The notes under the pieces: model-generated
What the model was told of the DNA's origin: nothing
Seen by the model: only the letters and a program-made list of their open reading frames with translations
The model's database searches: none
In this document: positions 24,408 to 34,128 of the stretch, one piece after another
How the letters are laid out: each line of letters starts with the position of its first letter
Position numbering within the stretch: position 1 is the first letter of the stretch
Program-made: the position numbers and the translations under genes
NCBI GenBank assembly: GCA_009775225.1
Contig: VSPE01000005.1
Location: 1 to 64,000, forward strand
Origin: Muribaculaceae bacterium
GTDB lineage: Bacteria > Bacteroidota > Bacteroidia > Bacteroidales > Muribaculaceae
Direction: 5' to 3'
Length of the DNA: 64,000 nucleotides

Positions 24408-26693
24408 CTACCTCTTCACATATACGCGCCGCACCCTTTGCGACACCCACGTAAGAAGTTCGTATGGGATAGTGCCTAAAGTCTCGGCAAGACGCTCCAC
24501 CGGCTGTGCAGTGCCGAATATCTCGACGCTGTCGCCGACCTTAACGCCTGGAGCGGCACTCACGTCTATCATGCACAAATCCATGCATATGCTGCCGAGG
24601 GTCGGACATTCGGCTCCGTTTACTATAAACGATGCGTTGCCATAGCCGAGCCGTCGGTTCACGCCGTCGGCATATCCCACAGGTACCGTTGCCACAAGCG
24701 TGGTATCATGTGCTGTATGACCCTTGCAGCCGTAGCCAATGGGCGTATCTTCGGGCCATTCTTTCAGAGATATGATATGCGAGCGGAATGAAGCAACCGT
24801 GCGCAGATTGGCCGCTTCCGGCCCGGGATAAGGCGACACGCCGTAAAGCCCTATGCCGAGACGCCCCATTTCGTATGTTCCGGCATCGGCAAAGCGCATC
24901 ATACCCGCGGTGTTGAGTATATGGCGCTTGAAATCATAGCCGATAAGTTCGCGAAGGCTGCCTGTCATCTCGTAGAATAGTGATAATTGCCCGCGCGTAT
25001 AGCTGTCCATGTCGATGCAGTCGGCGGTAGCCAGATGCGAGAACGCCGACGAAACCTTCACCGCATCAGTAGCCGAAAGCATCTTCGCTATCTCGGGCAG
25101 CTGGCTCGCAAGAAAGCCCACACGGTGCATGCCGGTGTCGAATTTGATATGTACGGGATAGTCTTTCACGCCAAAAGCCTTTGCCTCGGAAATCAGGGCC
25201 GAAAGCTCGTCGGGTGCAAATACAGCCGGCTCAAGGTGGTGGCTGAAAAGGGCGGGGTAGCGGTTGGTGACAGGGTTGAGAACCATTATCGGCATGGTTA
25301 TGCCGGCCTCGCGAAGCGCTATGCCTTCTTCTATGACTGCTACTGCAAGATATGCGGCGCCAAGACTCTGTAGGGTCTTGCCTATCTCTATGGAGCCGAG
25401 ACCGTAGGCCGATGCCTTTACCATTGCCACAATACCCGTGCCTTTCGGAACAAGGCTGCGGAAATAGTTGTAGTTATGAGCAATAGCATCAAGGTCTACC
25501 TCAAGTATGGTGTCGTGCCCGGCACTTTCGAGAGCCTCGGCAATGTTTGTCATAAGTGGTGTCTGTCGTCCGAACAGCAATACTTGTGAGTCGCGCAGCT
25601 CCTCTCCTGTGTGTATGCGGGCTAGAAGCTCGGGGCACACGCGCTCCATTTTGTCAATCCCGAATTTATTTGCGAGAGCCACTGCCTGCGCAGCGCTTTC
25701 TTCCGGCTCTCGGTCTATCAGTTCTCCGAGAACAAGCACCTTCGGGCGCGACGGGGTGGCATGCCGGCGCATAAAGTCCAAAGCCTCCTGAAGCGAACGC
25801 ACGTCTGCCGTAAAACCGTCGCGATAGATAGTGTTGCCGTAGCTGCCTGCGGCAATCTCACGGCGCTTGTCGGCCAAAGGCAGAGAGCGCACTGCCCGGC
25901 GTTTTTCTTCGTCATAGCCCATAAGCTCCATAGCCTTGTCGGCAAGTGCGTGGTATATGCTTGGGAACTGCCCCTGCTGCACGGGATAGAGCCGCAGCGA
26001 ACGGTCTGTGCTCTTTTTCTCTTCGAGCCGCCGTCGCAGTTCCGCGTCGGAGTCCGCATATATAATTATAGAAGCGCCTTTCACCACAGCGAGTTTCTCT
26101 GCCACCTTCATGGCGTGCGATGCGAAAGCCTCGTCGTGCTCCTCGGTAACAGGCGTTATAATTGCCATGCCATGCGACGGCCCGAGCATGGCGCTTAGCT
26201 GGGCACCTTGTCCCGGAGCATCTATGCCGGCCTCGGTGAGAATATGAGCGCCTTGATTGTCGCTCCGTGTCATATCGCACACGGCCAGCGGCACTCCGAT
26301 GCTCGAGTTCCAGCTGCGGGGACTGCGGCGCACATCCTCGTAAGGAAGCAGGGCAGTGTAGAGCAGTTCCTTCATGGTGGTCTTGCCTATGCTGCCCGTT
26401 ATAATCACGCCGGAGTGTATGTCTTCCAGTCGGGCGCGAGCTATTCCGGCTAAAGCCTCCGGCACATTTCCTACAACGATATATTCGGCATCGGAGGGTG
26501 CATCCTGCGGAAGCTCCTCGACTATGAACGTGCGCACTCCGCGCCTATACATATCGCCTGCATAGCGATGCCCGTCGGCGAGGTCAGTTCTTATAGCAGC
26601 GAATACAGTGTTGGCTGGGTCGAATACCGAGCGGCTGTCGGTGGTGATATATCTGGGGTCGCGTCCGCGGCTCAAATACTCTTCAAGTGTCAT
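24408..26693 (-). CDS. Fused MurF-like domain / alanine racemase
   Basis: This 761-residue bifunctional protein is typical of Bacteroidota. Residues 1-390 resemble MurF, which adds D-Ala-D-Ala to UDP-MurNAc-tripeptide, with P-loop GSIGKTT (100-106). Residues 395-761 are a PLP-dependent alanine racemase that makes D-alanine, with the PLP lysine at K426 (MVKASAYGLG) and the GIGLYG and GYADG motifs. The MurF part is short, and the usual ligand-binding YNANP-type motif reads FTADVRSL (294-301). The ligase half may be altered or non-catalytic. Its ATG overlaps the GSCFA stop by four bases. Confidence 0.9.
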   Translation of the reverse strand: MTLEEYLSRGRDPRYITTDSRSVFDPANTVFAAIRTDLADGHRYAGDMYRRGVRTFIVEELPQDAPSDAEYIVVGNVPEALAGIARARLEDIHSGVIITGSIGKTTMKELLYTALLPYEDVRRSPRSWNSSIGVPLAVCDMTRSDNQGAHILTEAGIDAPGQGAQLSAMLGPSHGMAIITPVTEEHDEAFASHAMKVAEKLAVVKGASIIIYADSDAELRRRLEEKKSTDRSLRLYPVQQGQFPSIYHALADKAMELMGYDEEKRRAVRSLPLADKRREIAAGSYGNTIYRDGFTADVRSLQEALDFMRRHATPSRPKVLVLGELIDREPEESAAQAVALANKFGIDKMERVCPELLARIHTGEELRDSQVLLFGRQTPLMTNIAEALESAGHDTILEVDLDAIAHNYNYFRSLVPKGTGIVAMVKASAYGLGSIEIGKTLQSLGAAYLAVAVIEEGIALREAGITMPIMVLNPVTNRYPALFSHHLEPAVFAPDELSALISEAKAFGVKDYPVHIKFDTGMHRVGFLASQLPEIAKMLSATDAVKVSSAFSHLATADCIDMDSYTRGQLSLFYEMTGSLRELIGYDFKRHILNTAGMMRFADAGTYEMGRLGIGLYGVSPYPGPEAANLRTVASFRSHIISLKEWPEDTPIGYGCKGHTAHDTTLVATVPVGYADGVNRRLGYGNASFIVNGAECPTLGSICMDLCMIDVSAAPGVKVGDSVEIFGTAQPVERLAETLGTIPYELLTWVSQRVRRVYVKR

Positions 26694-27547
26694 AATATCT
26701 GACGGTGTTGGCTTGCTTTGTGTCTGCGTCGTGCTTCGAGGGCGGCGTTGGCACAGTCTTTCGTAAAAAATGTTTCAGAGAATTGCTCGTAAATGTAGTC
26801 TGCGGCAGTCTCCGACGGATGTTTCATATCCGACGCGTAGAAGCGGTAGTCTCGCAGGTCGTCGAGCATTATTTCGTACGAGGGGAAATATGTGGCGTCT
26901 CCGGCCTCGCGCAGTGCCTTGTCGAGACCGAGAAGCAGAGTGGCTTTGCCGAGCTGGTTGCCGTGGAGGCCGTCGGCCAAATGGCGTATGGGGCTTACGG
27001 TGAATATTACACGGCCCGCTCCTTTTTCTGCGAGCCCGGCTGTTATGGCAAGAGCGGCAGCGCACACTTCTTCCGTTTCGAGAAGGCGGCGCTCGAATGT
27101 CGATGGCGGAAATTTATGGCAGTTCCCTGCCGGCAGTCCGTTGTCGCGGCGAAAGTACACGTATGCCGAGCCGAGTGTGATAACGACAAGAGGCTTGCGC
27201 TCCACGAAGTTGTAGAGCCGGGCCTGCGTCGCATTGATGTCGGCAAGAACATGTGCGGCGTCGCTCCCGCTGTAGCGCGAGGCATAGTCGAGGCAGTGAT
27301 AGCCGCGGGGGCCTTCCACAAGGTCGGCTTCGGTGTAGGCAATCTTGTCGGCAGCCCGCTGCAGGCAGTTCAGTATCGAGAGCGGATTGTATAGCGGCCC
27401 GAAGGGATTGCGCAGCACCTCGAAGCCGTCGTCCTCTAGTCGCGCCCCTATTTCATCGGTAAAGCACGAACCGAGCAGCAGCACGGGTGTGTTGTGCTCT
27501 ATGCGGAATGGCGCTTTCTGCGCCTCTATCTCTGTGCGGAAACGCAT
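26690..27547 (-). CDS. GSCFA domain protein
   Basis: This 285-residue protein begins with the family hallmark GSCFTDEIG (about residues 27-35). It continues with NPFGPLYNP and VITLGSAYVYFRRDNG, and later has TVSPIRHLADG. The fold resembles SGNH hydrolases, so a hydrolase or acyltransferase acting on a sugar or lipid is plausible; the substrate is unknown. It is coupled by a four-base overlap to the MurF/Alr gene and follows the PorE-like gene by five bases, which suggests an envelope role. Confidence 0.9.
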   Translation of the reverse strand: MRFRTEIEAQKAPFRIEHNTPVLLLGSCFTDEIGARLEDDGFEVLRNPFGPLYNPLSILNCLQRAADKIAYTEADLVEGPRGYHCLDYASRYSGSDAAHVLADINATQARLYNFVERKPLVVITLGSAYVYFRRDNGLPAGNCHKFPPSTFERRLLETEEVCAAALAITAGLAEKGAGRVIFTVSPIRHLADGLHGNQLGKATLLLGLDKALREAGDATYFPSYEIMLDDLRDYRFYASDMKHPSETAADYIYEQFSETFFTKDCANAALEARRRHKASQHRQIL

Positions 27548-27552
27548 GGCTG

Positions 27553-29526
27553 CTAATACATCTGATAGTCTATCGAAAGCACCTGGAACTCGGTGCGTCG
27601 GTTTATCTGGTCGGCTACTTCCCGGTCGGCTTCGGGCAAGGCGAGTATGTATTCCTCGGTGAGCACATCGCCCTCTTTGAACTGCGGATATTCGCGCGTA
27701 AGCTTCTTGGTGATAGTCTTGGGACGCGACTTACCGTAGCCCTGGCTCTGAAGACGCTCGGGAGAAATCCCCACTGAGATGAGGTAGTCTATCACCGAGC
27801 GGGCGCGACGGCTCGAAAGGTCGATGTTATATTCTTCGGAGCCTTTGCGGTCGGTGTGCGAAGCCATTTCTATTGTCACGTTTGGGTTGTCGCGCAGCAC
27901 CTGCGCCATTTCATCGAGTCCGGCCTTCGACTCGGGGCGTAGTGTGGCCTTGTCGAAGTCATAGAAGATATTGTCGATTACCACAGGCTTACTTATCGAA
28001 GCGAGGATGAAGTCCACGCCGTACTCGGCGTCCTCCTCTGCAGTATCGCTGGTAAACTCCTGCTTGGCATTGAGGTACCCTTTGGCGCCCGCAAGCATCA
28101 CATAGCTCACGCCACGGTCGAGAGGGAAGGAGAACGAGCCGTCGGCGCGCGCTATCTGCTTTTGGTTTGAGCCGTCGTTACCCACTATGCGTATCACGGC
28201 ATTGGGCACGGGCTCTTCGTCCTTGTCGAGCACCCAGCCCGAAATCACTATCTTCAGCTCGGGCAATTCGAAAGAGAAAAGATGGTCGTAGCCTTTGCCG
28301 TCGGTACGGTTGGAGCTGAAGAAACCCTGTTCTCCCTCGCCGAAAGTCATGCCGAAGTCGTCGGCCGACGAGTTCACGGGTGTGCCCATGTTGGTCACGC
28401 TCCAGCCGCCCGAGCGTGTAAGCTCGGCACGGAATATGTCGAGGCCGCCGTAACCCGGATGCCCGTTCGACGAAAAATAGAATACAGAGTCGCTGCGGAA
28501 AGTAGGGAACATTTCGTCGCCGGGGGTGTTTATCCACTCGCCGAGGTTCTCGAGCGAGCCGCTGCGCTCTTTGAGATTGATGCGCCAGATGTCGCGGCCG
28601 CCGTAGCCGCCGGGCATATCGGAGGTAAAATAGAGCCACTGGCCGTCGGGCGACACTGCCGGATGCGCGTAGCTCGAAAGTGTATCGCTTGTAATCTCGA
28701 ATTTCACCGGCGCGCTCCATTTGGCATCGGAACGCTGTGAGGTGTATATCTCCACGCCGGTGTGCGCGTTCGGCTCGCGGCGGGCGCGGCTCAGATACAT
28801 GGTCGAGCCGTCGGGTGAAAACGCTATGGCTCCTTCATCGGCATCGCTGTTCAGCTCGCCCTCCACTGGTTCGGGACGCTTCCAGCGCCCTTGCTCATCC
28901 TTGCCGGCAAACCATATATCGCCTTTCTTCATCCCCGTAATCTCGCTTTTCCTGGTGCCTGTCACCTTCTCGTTGGTCGAAGTGAAATAGAGCTGGTCGA
29001 GGCTGCGGTCGAGATATGCAGGCGAGAAATCGGAGCGGCGCGAATTAAAGAGCTTCGCATTCTTTACCACATAGCGGGTGGCGCCCTTCTTGTCGCGCGC
29101 CATTTCCGCGCCTATCAGGCCGTTCTGCGCGAGCTTGTCGGCGGGTTTCCATTCCAGATAGTCTTTGTATGCCTTGATAGCCTGCGGATATTTGCCTTCG
29201 GCCGCCATCATCTGTGCCATGCGGAGGTATATCACAGAGTCGCCGTAGCCGTAGCGGGCTGCATTCTGATACGCCGCCGAGGCCTGTGCGAACTGGTTCA
29301 TGCGGCGATGACACTCGGCTATCTTGTAAGCCACTTCGCCACGCAGAGGGCGGTCTTCGCGTTTGGTGAGCTTGTTGTACACCTTGCGGTAGGTGCGTGA
29401 GGCGTCGAAATATTCGCCGCGCTCCATCTGTTCGTTTGCGGTGGCAAGCTTGGCTCCGCCGCACGAGCTCAGTGCTATGGCTGCGGCGGCAAGCAGTATG
29501 GTGAGGAATTTATTGCGTGGATACAT
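27553..29526 (-). CDS. PorE-like OmpA lipoprotein (type IX secretion)
   Basis: This 657-residue lipoprotein (signal ending LSSC, Cys22) has, in order, TPR repeats (about 25-140), a PD40-type beta propeller (about 150-430, with SPDGSTMYLS and SPDGQWLYFTSD), a carboxypeptidase-D regulatory-like domain (about 440-520) and a C-terminal OmpA peptidoglycan-binding domain (about 530-657). This is the domain order of PorE, which anchors the type IX secretion machine to the cell wall. Other OmpA/PD40 proteins share the order, so PorE is likely but not certain. It follows rarA by 28 bases. Confidence 0.85.
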   Translation of the reverse strand: MYPRNKFLTILLAAAAIALSSCGGAKLATANEQMERGEYFDASRTYRKVYNKLTKREDRPLRGEVAYKIAECHRRMNQFAQASAAYQNAARYGYGDSVIYLRMAQMMAAEGKYPQAIKAYKDYLEWKPADKLAQNGLIGAEMARDKKGATRYVVKNAKLFNSRRSDFSPAYLDRSLDQLYFTSTNEKVTGTRKSEITGMKKGDIWFAGKDEQGRWKRPEPVEGELNSDADEGAIAFSPDGSTMYLSRARREPNAHTGVEIYTSQRSDAKWSAPVKFEITSDTLSSYAHPAVSPDGQWLYFTSDMPGGYGGRDIWRINLKERSGSLENLGEWINTPGDEMFPTFRSDSVFYFSSNGHPGYGGLDIFRAELTRSGGWSVTNMGTPVNSSADDFGMTFGEGEQGFFSSNRTDGKGYDHLFSFELPELKIVISGWVLDKDEEPVPNAVIRIVGNDGSNQKQIARADGSFSFPLDRGVSYVMLAGAKGYLNAKQEFTSDTAEEDAEYGVDFILASISKPVVIDNIFYDFDKATLRPESKAGLDEMAQVLRDNPNVTIEMASHTDRKGSEEYNIDLSSRRARSVIDYLISVGISPERLQSQGYGKSRPKTITKKLTREYPQFKEGDVLTEEYILALPEADREVADQINRRTEFQVLSIDYQMY

Positions 29527-29554
29527 ATATACATTAACGCGGAAAACGTCGGTC

Positions 29555-30844
29555 TTATTGCTTGCCTTTCACATTACCCCAGCGCGAATTGTGGCGCTGT
29601 ACCATAACGTCTTCGGCAGGATTGCTGCACGGATGCCAGAACTCCTTTCCGGCAATGGCATCGGGCCGGAACTGCTGGCGCACGAAGTTGCCCGGATAGT
29701 TGTGCGAGTACATGTAGTTTTTGCCGTAGCCGAGCTTCTTCATAAGCGCCGTGGGGGCGTTGCGCAGGTGCAGCGGCACAGGCAGGTTCCCCGAGCGCTC
29801 CACTTCCTCGAGAGCCGCGTCTATAGCAAGATATGCCGAATTGCTTTTTGGCGATTGGGCAAGATATATAGCGCACTCCGATAGGGGAATACGCCCCTCG
29901 GGCATGCCTATTTTCTGTATTATGTCGAAGGTGGTGTTTGCCACCAGCATGGCGTTTGGATTGGCCAGCCCCACATCTTCCGATGCAAGTATAACCATGC
30001 GCCGGGCTATGAACTCGGGGTCTTCGCCGCCCGCTATCATCCTTGCCAGCCAGTACACGGCGGCGTCGGGGTCGCTACCGCGGATACTCTTGATAAAAGC
30101 CGAGATGATATCGTAGTGCATCTCCCCGTTTTTGTCATAGGCCTGAGGGTTCTCCTGAAGGCGCTCGGTAATTATCCGGTCGTTGATTACTATTTCTTCG
30201 CCCAGGCCTGTCGACTGTTCGAGCAGGTCGAGTATGTTCAGCAGCTTGCGCGCATCGCCTCCGGCATAGCGGAAGAGCGCAGAAGTCTCTTCTATGCGCA
30301 CTTTGCTCTGCGACAGTATCTCGTCTACGGTCACGGCGCGGGTTAGGAGTGCACGGAGGTCGTCCTCCTCAAGCGGTCTGAGTGTGTACACCTGCGCACG
30401 CGACAGTAGCGGGCGTATGACCTCGAACGACGGATTTTCCGTTGTGGCACCGATTAGAGTGATGGTGCCGTTCTCAACCGCTCCGAGCAGACTGTCCTGC
30501 TGCGACTTGCTGAAGCGGTGTATTTCGTCGATAAACAGTATTGGGCGCCCGCCGGAGAACATGCCGCCAGCTTCCTGCTGAGCACGTTCGATTACCTCGC
30601 GCACGTCTTTTACGCCCGATGTCACTGCCGACAAAGTGAAGAAGGGGCACTTGGTAGTATTGGCAATGATGCGGGCCAGAGTGGTCTTGCCTACTCCGGG
30701 AGGGCCCCATAGGATAAACGACGCTATCTTGCCGGACTCTATCATGCGGCGTATAATGCCGTCGGGTCCTACAAGGTGACGCTGCCCTATGTATTCGTCG
30801 AGGTTCCGGGGGCGCAGACGGTCGGCTAGTGGTTGTGTTGACAT
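29555..30844 (-). CDS. rarA: Replication-associated recombination ATPase RarA/MgsA
   Basis: This 429-residue AAA+ ATPase acts at stalled replication forks and gaps. Motifs are Walker A GPPGVGKTTLARI, Walker B ILFIDEIHRFSKSQQD, sensor 1 GATTENPSF, and the C-terminal tetramerisation region with ALMKKLGYGKNY. Its length fits the family. It is the first gene of a leftward run rarA-porE-GSCFA-murF/alr. A strong hairpin just upstream insulates it from the TPR gene. Confidence 0.95.
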   Translation of the reverse strand: MSTQPLADRLRPRNLDEYIGQRHLVGPDGIIRRMIESGKIASFILWGPPGVGKTTLARIIANTTKCPFFTLSAVTSGVKDVREVIERAQQEAGGMFSGGRPILFIDEIHRFSKSQQDSLLGAVENGTITLIGATTENPSFEVIRPLLSRAQVYTLRPLEEDDLRALLTRAVTVDEILSQSKVRIEETSALFRYAGGDARKLLNILDLLEQSTGLGEEIVINDRIITERLQENPQAYDKNGEMHYDIISAFIKSIRGSDPDAAVYWLARMIAGGEDPEFIARRMVILASEDVGLANPNAMLVANTTFDIIQKIGMPEGRIPLSECAIYLAQSPKSNSAYLAIDAALEEVERSGNLPVPLHLRNAPTALMKKLGYGKNYMYSHNYPGNFVRQQFRPDAIAGKEFWHPCSNPAEDVMVQRHNSRWGNVKGKQ

Positions 30845-30863
30845 CGGTGAGGCTGTGTAGTGA

Positions 30864-30895
30864 AAGCAAGAGCCCCTGATGCGGGGCTCTTGCTT
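30864..30895 (-). terminator. Terminator after the TPR gene
   Basis: Perfect 13-base arms (30864-30876 and 30883-30895) flank the loop TGATGC. It lies directly after the TPR protein gene and before rarA on the same strand, with only a short U tract. Confidence 0.75.
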
Positions 30896-30931
30896 AAATA
30901 TGTAAGTGTCAGGTTTATATTTAAAAACCTA

Positions 30932-32557
30932 TTATTGTGCGGCACCGCTCTTTATAAGATCTACTATAGCATTGTAGTCTGCCACTGCTTTCTCAAAGTT
31001 TTCAGCGTCTTTGAGGCGGCTGTAGTATGCCTGCTTGAATGCGTATGCGTTCTTGTAGAGGTTGAGCTGGTTGCCCTGGTTCTTGGGGTCTTTGTTGGCG
31101 GGGTCTTCATCAAGAAGCTCAATCATCCTGTCGAGTGCTTCGATAGATTCAGTGTTAGGCTGTTTGTTGTTGCCTGCGATGTTGAGGAAGGCCAGACGCT
31201 GGTAGAACTGAGCCATAGGCTTGATATTGGGGTTGTCAATCACCTTCTTGATGTACACGATACCTTTGTCGGCGAGTTCGCGTGCCTGGATGGTGTCGGT
31301 CGATGCGCCGGCAGCCTGGAGGTAGCGGGTAGCCATGCCGTAGAAGTCGTCGGGCGAAGGATTTTCCTGCATTTCGAGGTAAGCGGCGTAGGCGTCGGCA
31401 CCCTTGGCATACATCTTGTTCTGGTTGTAGACCGAAGAGAGGTTCTTGAGGAGGTCGCCGTTCTTGGGGTCGCGTTCGGCTGCAAGTTCATACTGTACTA
31501 CCGCCAGAGAGTCCTGTCCGGCGCCTGAGAGAGCTTCTGCATAGGTCACGTAGTCGTTGGTGGTGAAGTTTCCGCCGGCGTTTGATGCAAAGAATTTGGC
31601 TGCATTGTCGATAGCGGCGGCATAGTCCTTCATGGCAGTCTGGTCGAGGAAGCGGATACGCTGCATCAGGAAGTTGGAGGGGTCTTGCGAAAGGATTTCG
31701 TTGGCTACGCCGAGCGATTCGGGATACTTCTCACCCCAGTAGAGGAGCACGGCATAGCGGGCCTTGTCTTCGGGGAAGTGGTTGGGGTTCTGGATATACT
31801 TGCCGTAGAGGTCAGAAGCCTTTTTCCAGTGGTCGGCAAGGAAGTACTTCTCGGCGAGTTCACGCTGTGCCATGGCAGAGTTGGGCTGCTGGGCAAGCAG
31901 CTCTTCAAGCTTCTGTATGCCGTAGCCCTTGTTTACATTGAAGTAAGCGTTGGCATATTTAACATAGCCTTCGGAGTTCTGAGGGTCGTTGAGAATAGCG
32001 TTCTCATATTTGGCCGCAGCGCTGCCGAAGTCCTGGGCGTCCATAAGCATATCGCCTTCGAGGATATATATCGAGGGGGCTTTGAGCTTGGAGTCCTTGC
32101 GGGCCTTGTCGATATACTTCTGAATTTCTTTAGCGTACTTCACTGCGTCTGCATTGTAGTATGCACGGGCAATAGCGATAGTAAGGTCGGCATTTTTCTT
32201 TGCGTGCTTCTGTGCTTCGCCGAACTGCTTGTCTGCCGCCGATGCCTGACCGTTGAGAAGGTCGAGAGCGCCGAGGCCTACATAGTTGTAGCCGTTGTCT
32301 GGATTGAGCTGGAGGCCTTTGTCGAAGTATGACTTCGCTGCGGCCTTGTCGCCCTGCTGGAGCGCTACCTGACCGAGGTAATAGTTGGCAAGCGACTGGT
32401 CGGTAGCCGCATCGCTGAGCGTGCGCTCGAGGATAGTGCGGGCGTTGTCGTACTGGCCGGCCTTGTAATATTCGATGCCGTCTTTGTAGCCTTGAGTCTG
32501 TGCCGATGCCATAAGGCCGGCGGCAAGAGCCAAGGATAAGAAGAGTTTGATTTTCAT
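30932..32557 (-). CDS. Exported tetratricopeptide-repeat protein
   Basis: This 541-residue protein has a signal peptide (MKIKLFLSLALAAGLMASAQ) followed by many TPR-type helical pairs across its length, such as YYLGQVALQQGDKAAAKSYFDKGLQLNP and YVKYANAYFNVNKGYG. It is probably a periplasmic scaffold. It follows the PstS-like gene by 53 bases. In Bacteroidota such TPR genes commonly follow a PstS-like gene in TonB/ExbBD loci, but no TonB gene is present here. The precise partner is unknown. Confidence 0.85.
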   Translation of the reverse strand: MKIKLFLSLALAAGLMASAQTQGYKDGIEYYKAGQYDNARTILERTLSDAATDQSLANYYLGQVALQQGDKAAAKSYFDKGLQLNPDNGYNYVGLGALDLLNGQASAADKQFGEAQKHAKKNADLTIAIARAYYNADAVKYAKEIQKYIDKARKDSKLKAPSIYILEGDMLMDAQDFGSAAAKYENAILNDPQNSEGYVKYANAYFNVNKGYGIQKLEELLAQQPNSAMAQRELAEKYFLADHWKKASDLYGKYIQNPNHFPEDKARYAVLLYWGEKYPESLGVANEILSQDPSNFLMQRIRFLDQTAMKDYAAAIDNAAKFFASNAGGNFTTNDYVTYAEALSGAGQDSLAVVQYELAAERDPKNGDLLKNLSSVYNQNKMYAKGADAYAAYLEMQENPSPDDFYGMATRYLQAAGASTDTIQARELADKGIVYIKKVIDNPNIKPMAQFYQRLAFLNIAGNNKQPNTESIEALDRMIELLDEDPANKDPKNQGNQLNLYKNAYAFKQAYYSRLKDAENFEKAVADYNAIVDLIKSGAAQ

Positions 32558-32610
32558 TGTGTGTTTTGTGGGTTTATTTGTTTTTTCTATTACTTTTTCC
32601 GGTTTTTAAT

Positions 32611-33627
32611 TCATTCACGGTCGGGCAGCTCCACCTGTTGTACGCTTACACGGGCTGGTAGGATGCCTGTTTTCATGATTATCTTCTGACCGATAGGGCC
32701 TGTGACAAACGAGTAGAAGCCGCCGGCCACATTCGATGTCGAAGCTGTCGTCACCATATATATTTGGCGGAACAGCGGATACGAGCCGTCGAATATATAC
32801 TGTTGGTAGGGCTTGTAGGCCCGAACTTCGTCGTCGCGGTTTACTTTAAGCACTTTCACGCGGTCGGTGAGGGTGGCGCCAATCACTGCACCGTCGTCGA
32901 GCACGCTCTTGGCAAGCTCGTCGCGGCTTACGTCTGCCTTGTCCATGTCGGACGTAATCCAGCTCACGCCGAGTACGCCTATGGCGTTCGGGTTTTTCTC
33001 AACGATGCTGAATACATCTTTGATTGAGCCTGCCGAGTACACGTTCGGACCAAGAGGCTTGCCGTGCAGAAGCGAGTCGGTGAGGAAGGTGGCCAGGGAA
33101 GAGCCCGTCTGGTCGAGTACCACATTTATTTTACCGAGCTTCGAAGGCTCGAGGTCGTTCCACTGAGTGGACGAACCCGACATGATGTCGGCCAGCTCGC
33201 TCACGGTAAGCTTCTCGCAGGTGTTCTTGGGGTTTACGATAAAGGCTACGGCGTCTACGGCAATCTTTGCAGAGCGCACATTCACATTGGCGCCGCGCTC
33301 TTTCTTGTACTTGGCCTTGAGTGCGCGCTTTTCTTCGGGCGTAAGGTCGCGGGTGATTACAACACTCCGAGTGTTGAGGCTGAAGAGCGAGTCGAGAGCC
33401 TCGGCCTGTGTGCCGTAGCGCACAAGGATATGGGCATCAGGGTACTGATACTCGAATACATCCACTTCCTGCTCGAAGATGTTCTCGAAAGTGTTGTCAC
33501 ACACCATAGTGGTGGTACCCGAAGTGGAGGAGTGCGGGTCTTTCTCGTATTTCAGGCACGATGTGGCGCCAAGGCCCAGCATGACTGCCAAGGCCAAAGC
33601 GGCGTACTTTACGGAACTGTTATTCAT
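32611..33627 (-). CDS. PstS-like phosphate-binding lipoprotein
   Basis: This 338-residue periplasmic binding-protein fold (PBP-like, phosphate ABC transporter type) has a lipoprotein signal ending ATSC (Cys24). Features are VDAVAFIVNPKNTCEKLTVSEL, the LDQTGSSLATFLTDS loop equivalent to the PstS anion site, and YPLFRQIYMVTT. No pst transporter genes are nearby. It may bind phosphate, or act as a divergent sensor in an envelope complex with the TPR protein encoded next. Confidence 0.87.
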   Translation of the reverse strand: MNNSSVKYAALALAVMLGLGATSCLKYEKDPHSSTSGTTTMVCDNTFENIFEQEVDVFEYQYPDAHILVRYGTQAEALDSLFSLNTRSVVITRDLTPEEKRALKAKYKKERGANVNVRSAKIAVDAVAFIVNPKNTCEKLTVSELADIMSGSSTQWNDLEPSKLGKINVVLDQTGSSLATFLTDSLLHGKPLGPNVYSAGSIKDVFSIVEKNPNAIGVLGVSWITSDMDKADVSRDELAKSVLDDGAVIGATLTDRVKVLKVNRDDEVRAYKPYQQYIFDGSYPLFRQIYMVTTASTSNVAGGFYSFVTGPIGQKIIMKTGILPARVSVQQVELPDRE

Positions 33628-33667
33628 GTCTTGGAGTATGATAATCTAATCGTATGTATGTCTGCGG

Positions 33668-33928
33668 TCAGTCTATGCCTTTGACTTGCCGATAGGCTCG
33701 CCAGATGCCGTATATTACAAGCACTACTCCTACTACATAGCGAGTCCATGCCCAGTCACCGTTCCAGCCGAAAAAGTTTATCAGGAGCAGTACGCCCATG
33801 CCGACGTATACGATTATCATGATGATGCCGAAAATTGCGCGCATCACCTTGTTCGACTTGTTCTCTCCGGCCTCCTCCTCGCGCTGACGGCGGCGTTCCT
33901 CTGGGGTGGGTATTCTATATTCGCTCAT
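33668..33928 (-). CDS. Small two-helix membrane protein of unknown function
   Basis: This 86-residue protein has a charged N-terminus (RIPTPEERRRQREEE), two membrane helices (about 30-50 and 60-80) and a basic C-terminus, so both ends are probably cytoplasmic. It is the first gene of the operon with the PstS-like and TPR genes, spaced by 40 bases. No function is recognised; the context suggests an accessory subunit of the same envelope system. Confidence 0.75.
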   Translation of the reverse strand: MSEYRIPTPEERRRQREEEAGENKSNKVMRAIFGIIMIIVYVGMGVLLLINFFGWNGDWAWTRYVVGVVLVIYGIWRAYRQVKGID

Positions 33929-34057
33929 AACTATGTCTTTTTTAGTTAAATAAATTTACAAGAGTACTATTCCGTACCTCTATAATTTTTTAACACTTTA
34001 AGACCTTTAAAGTTCGATTTGTGCTTTTTTATCAGTGCATCTTTTTCTTTGTAGCCG

Positions 34058-34086
34058 TAAAGTTACACATTTTTGACGGCATACAA
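34058..34086 (-). promoter_or_regulatory. Possible promoter of the PstS-like operon
   Basis: On the minus strand TTG (34084-34086) is followed after 18 bases by TAACTTTA (34058-34065), a one-mismatch -7 box. It would give a leader of about 120 bases for the operon starting at 33928. Confidence 0.35.
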
Positions 34087-34128
34087 GCCAAAGAGATGTG
34101 AAATATTCAATAATATTTGTTAACTGCA

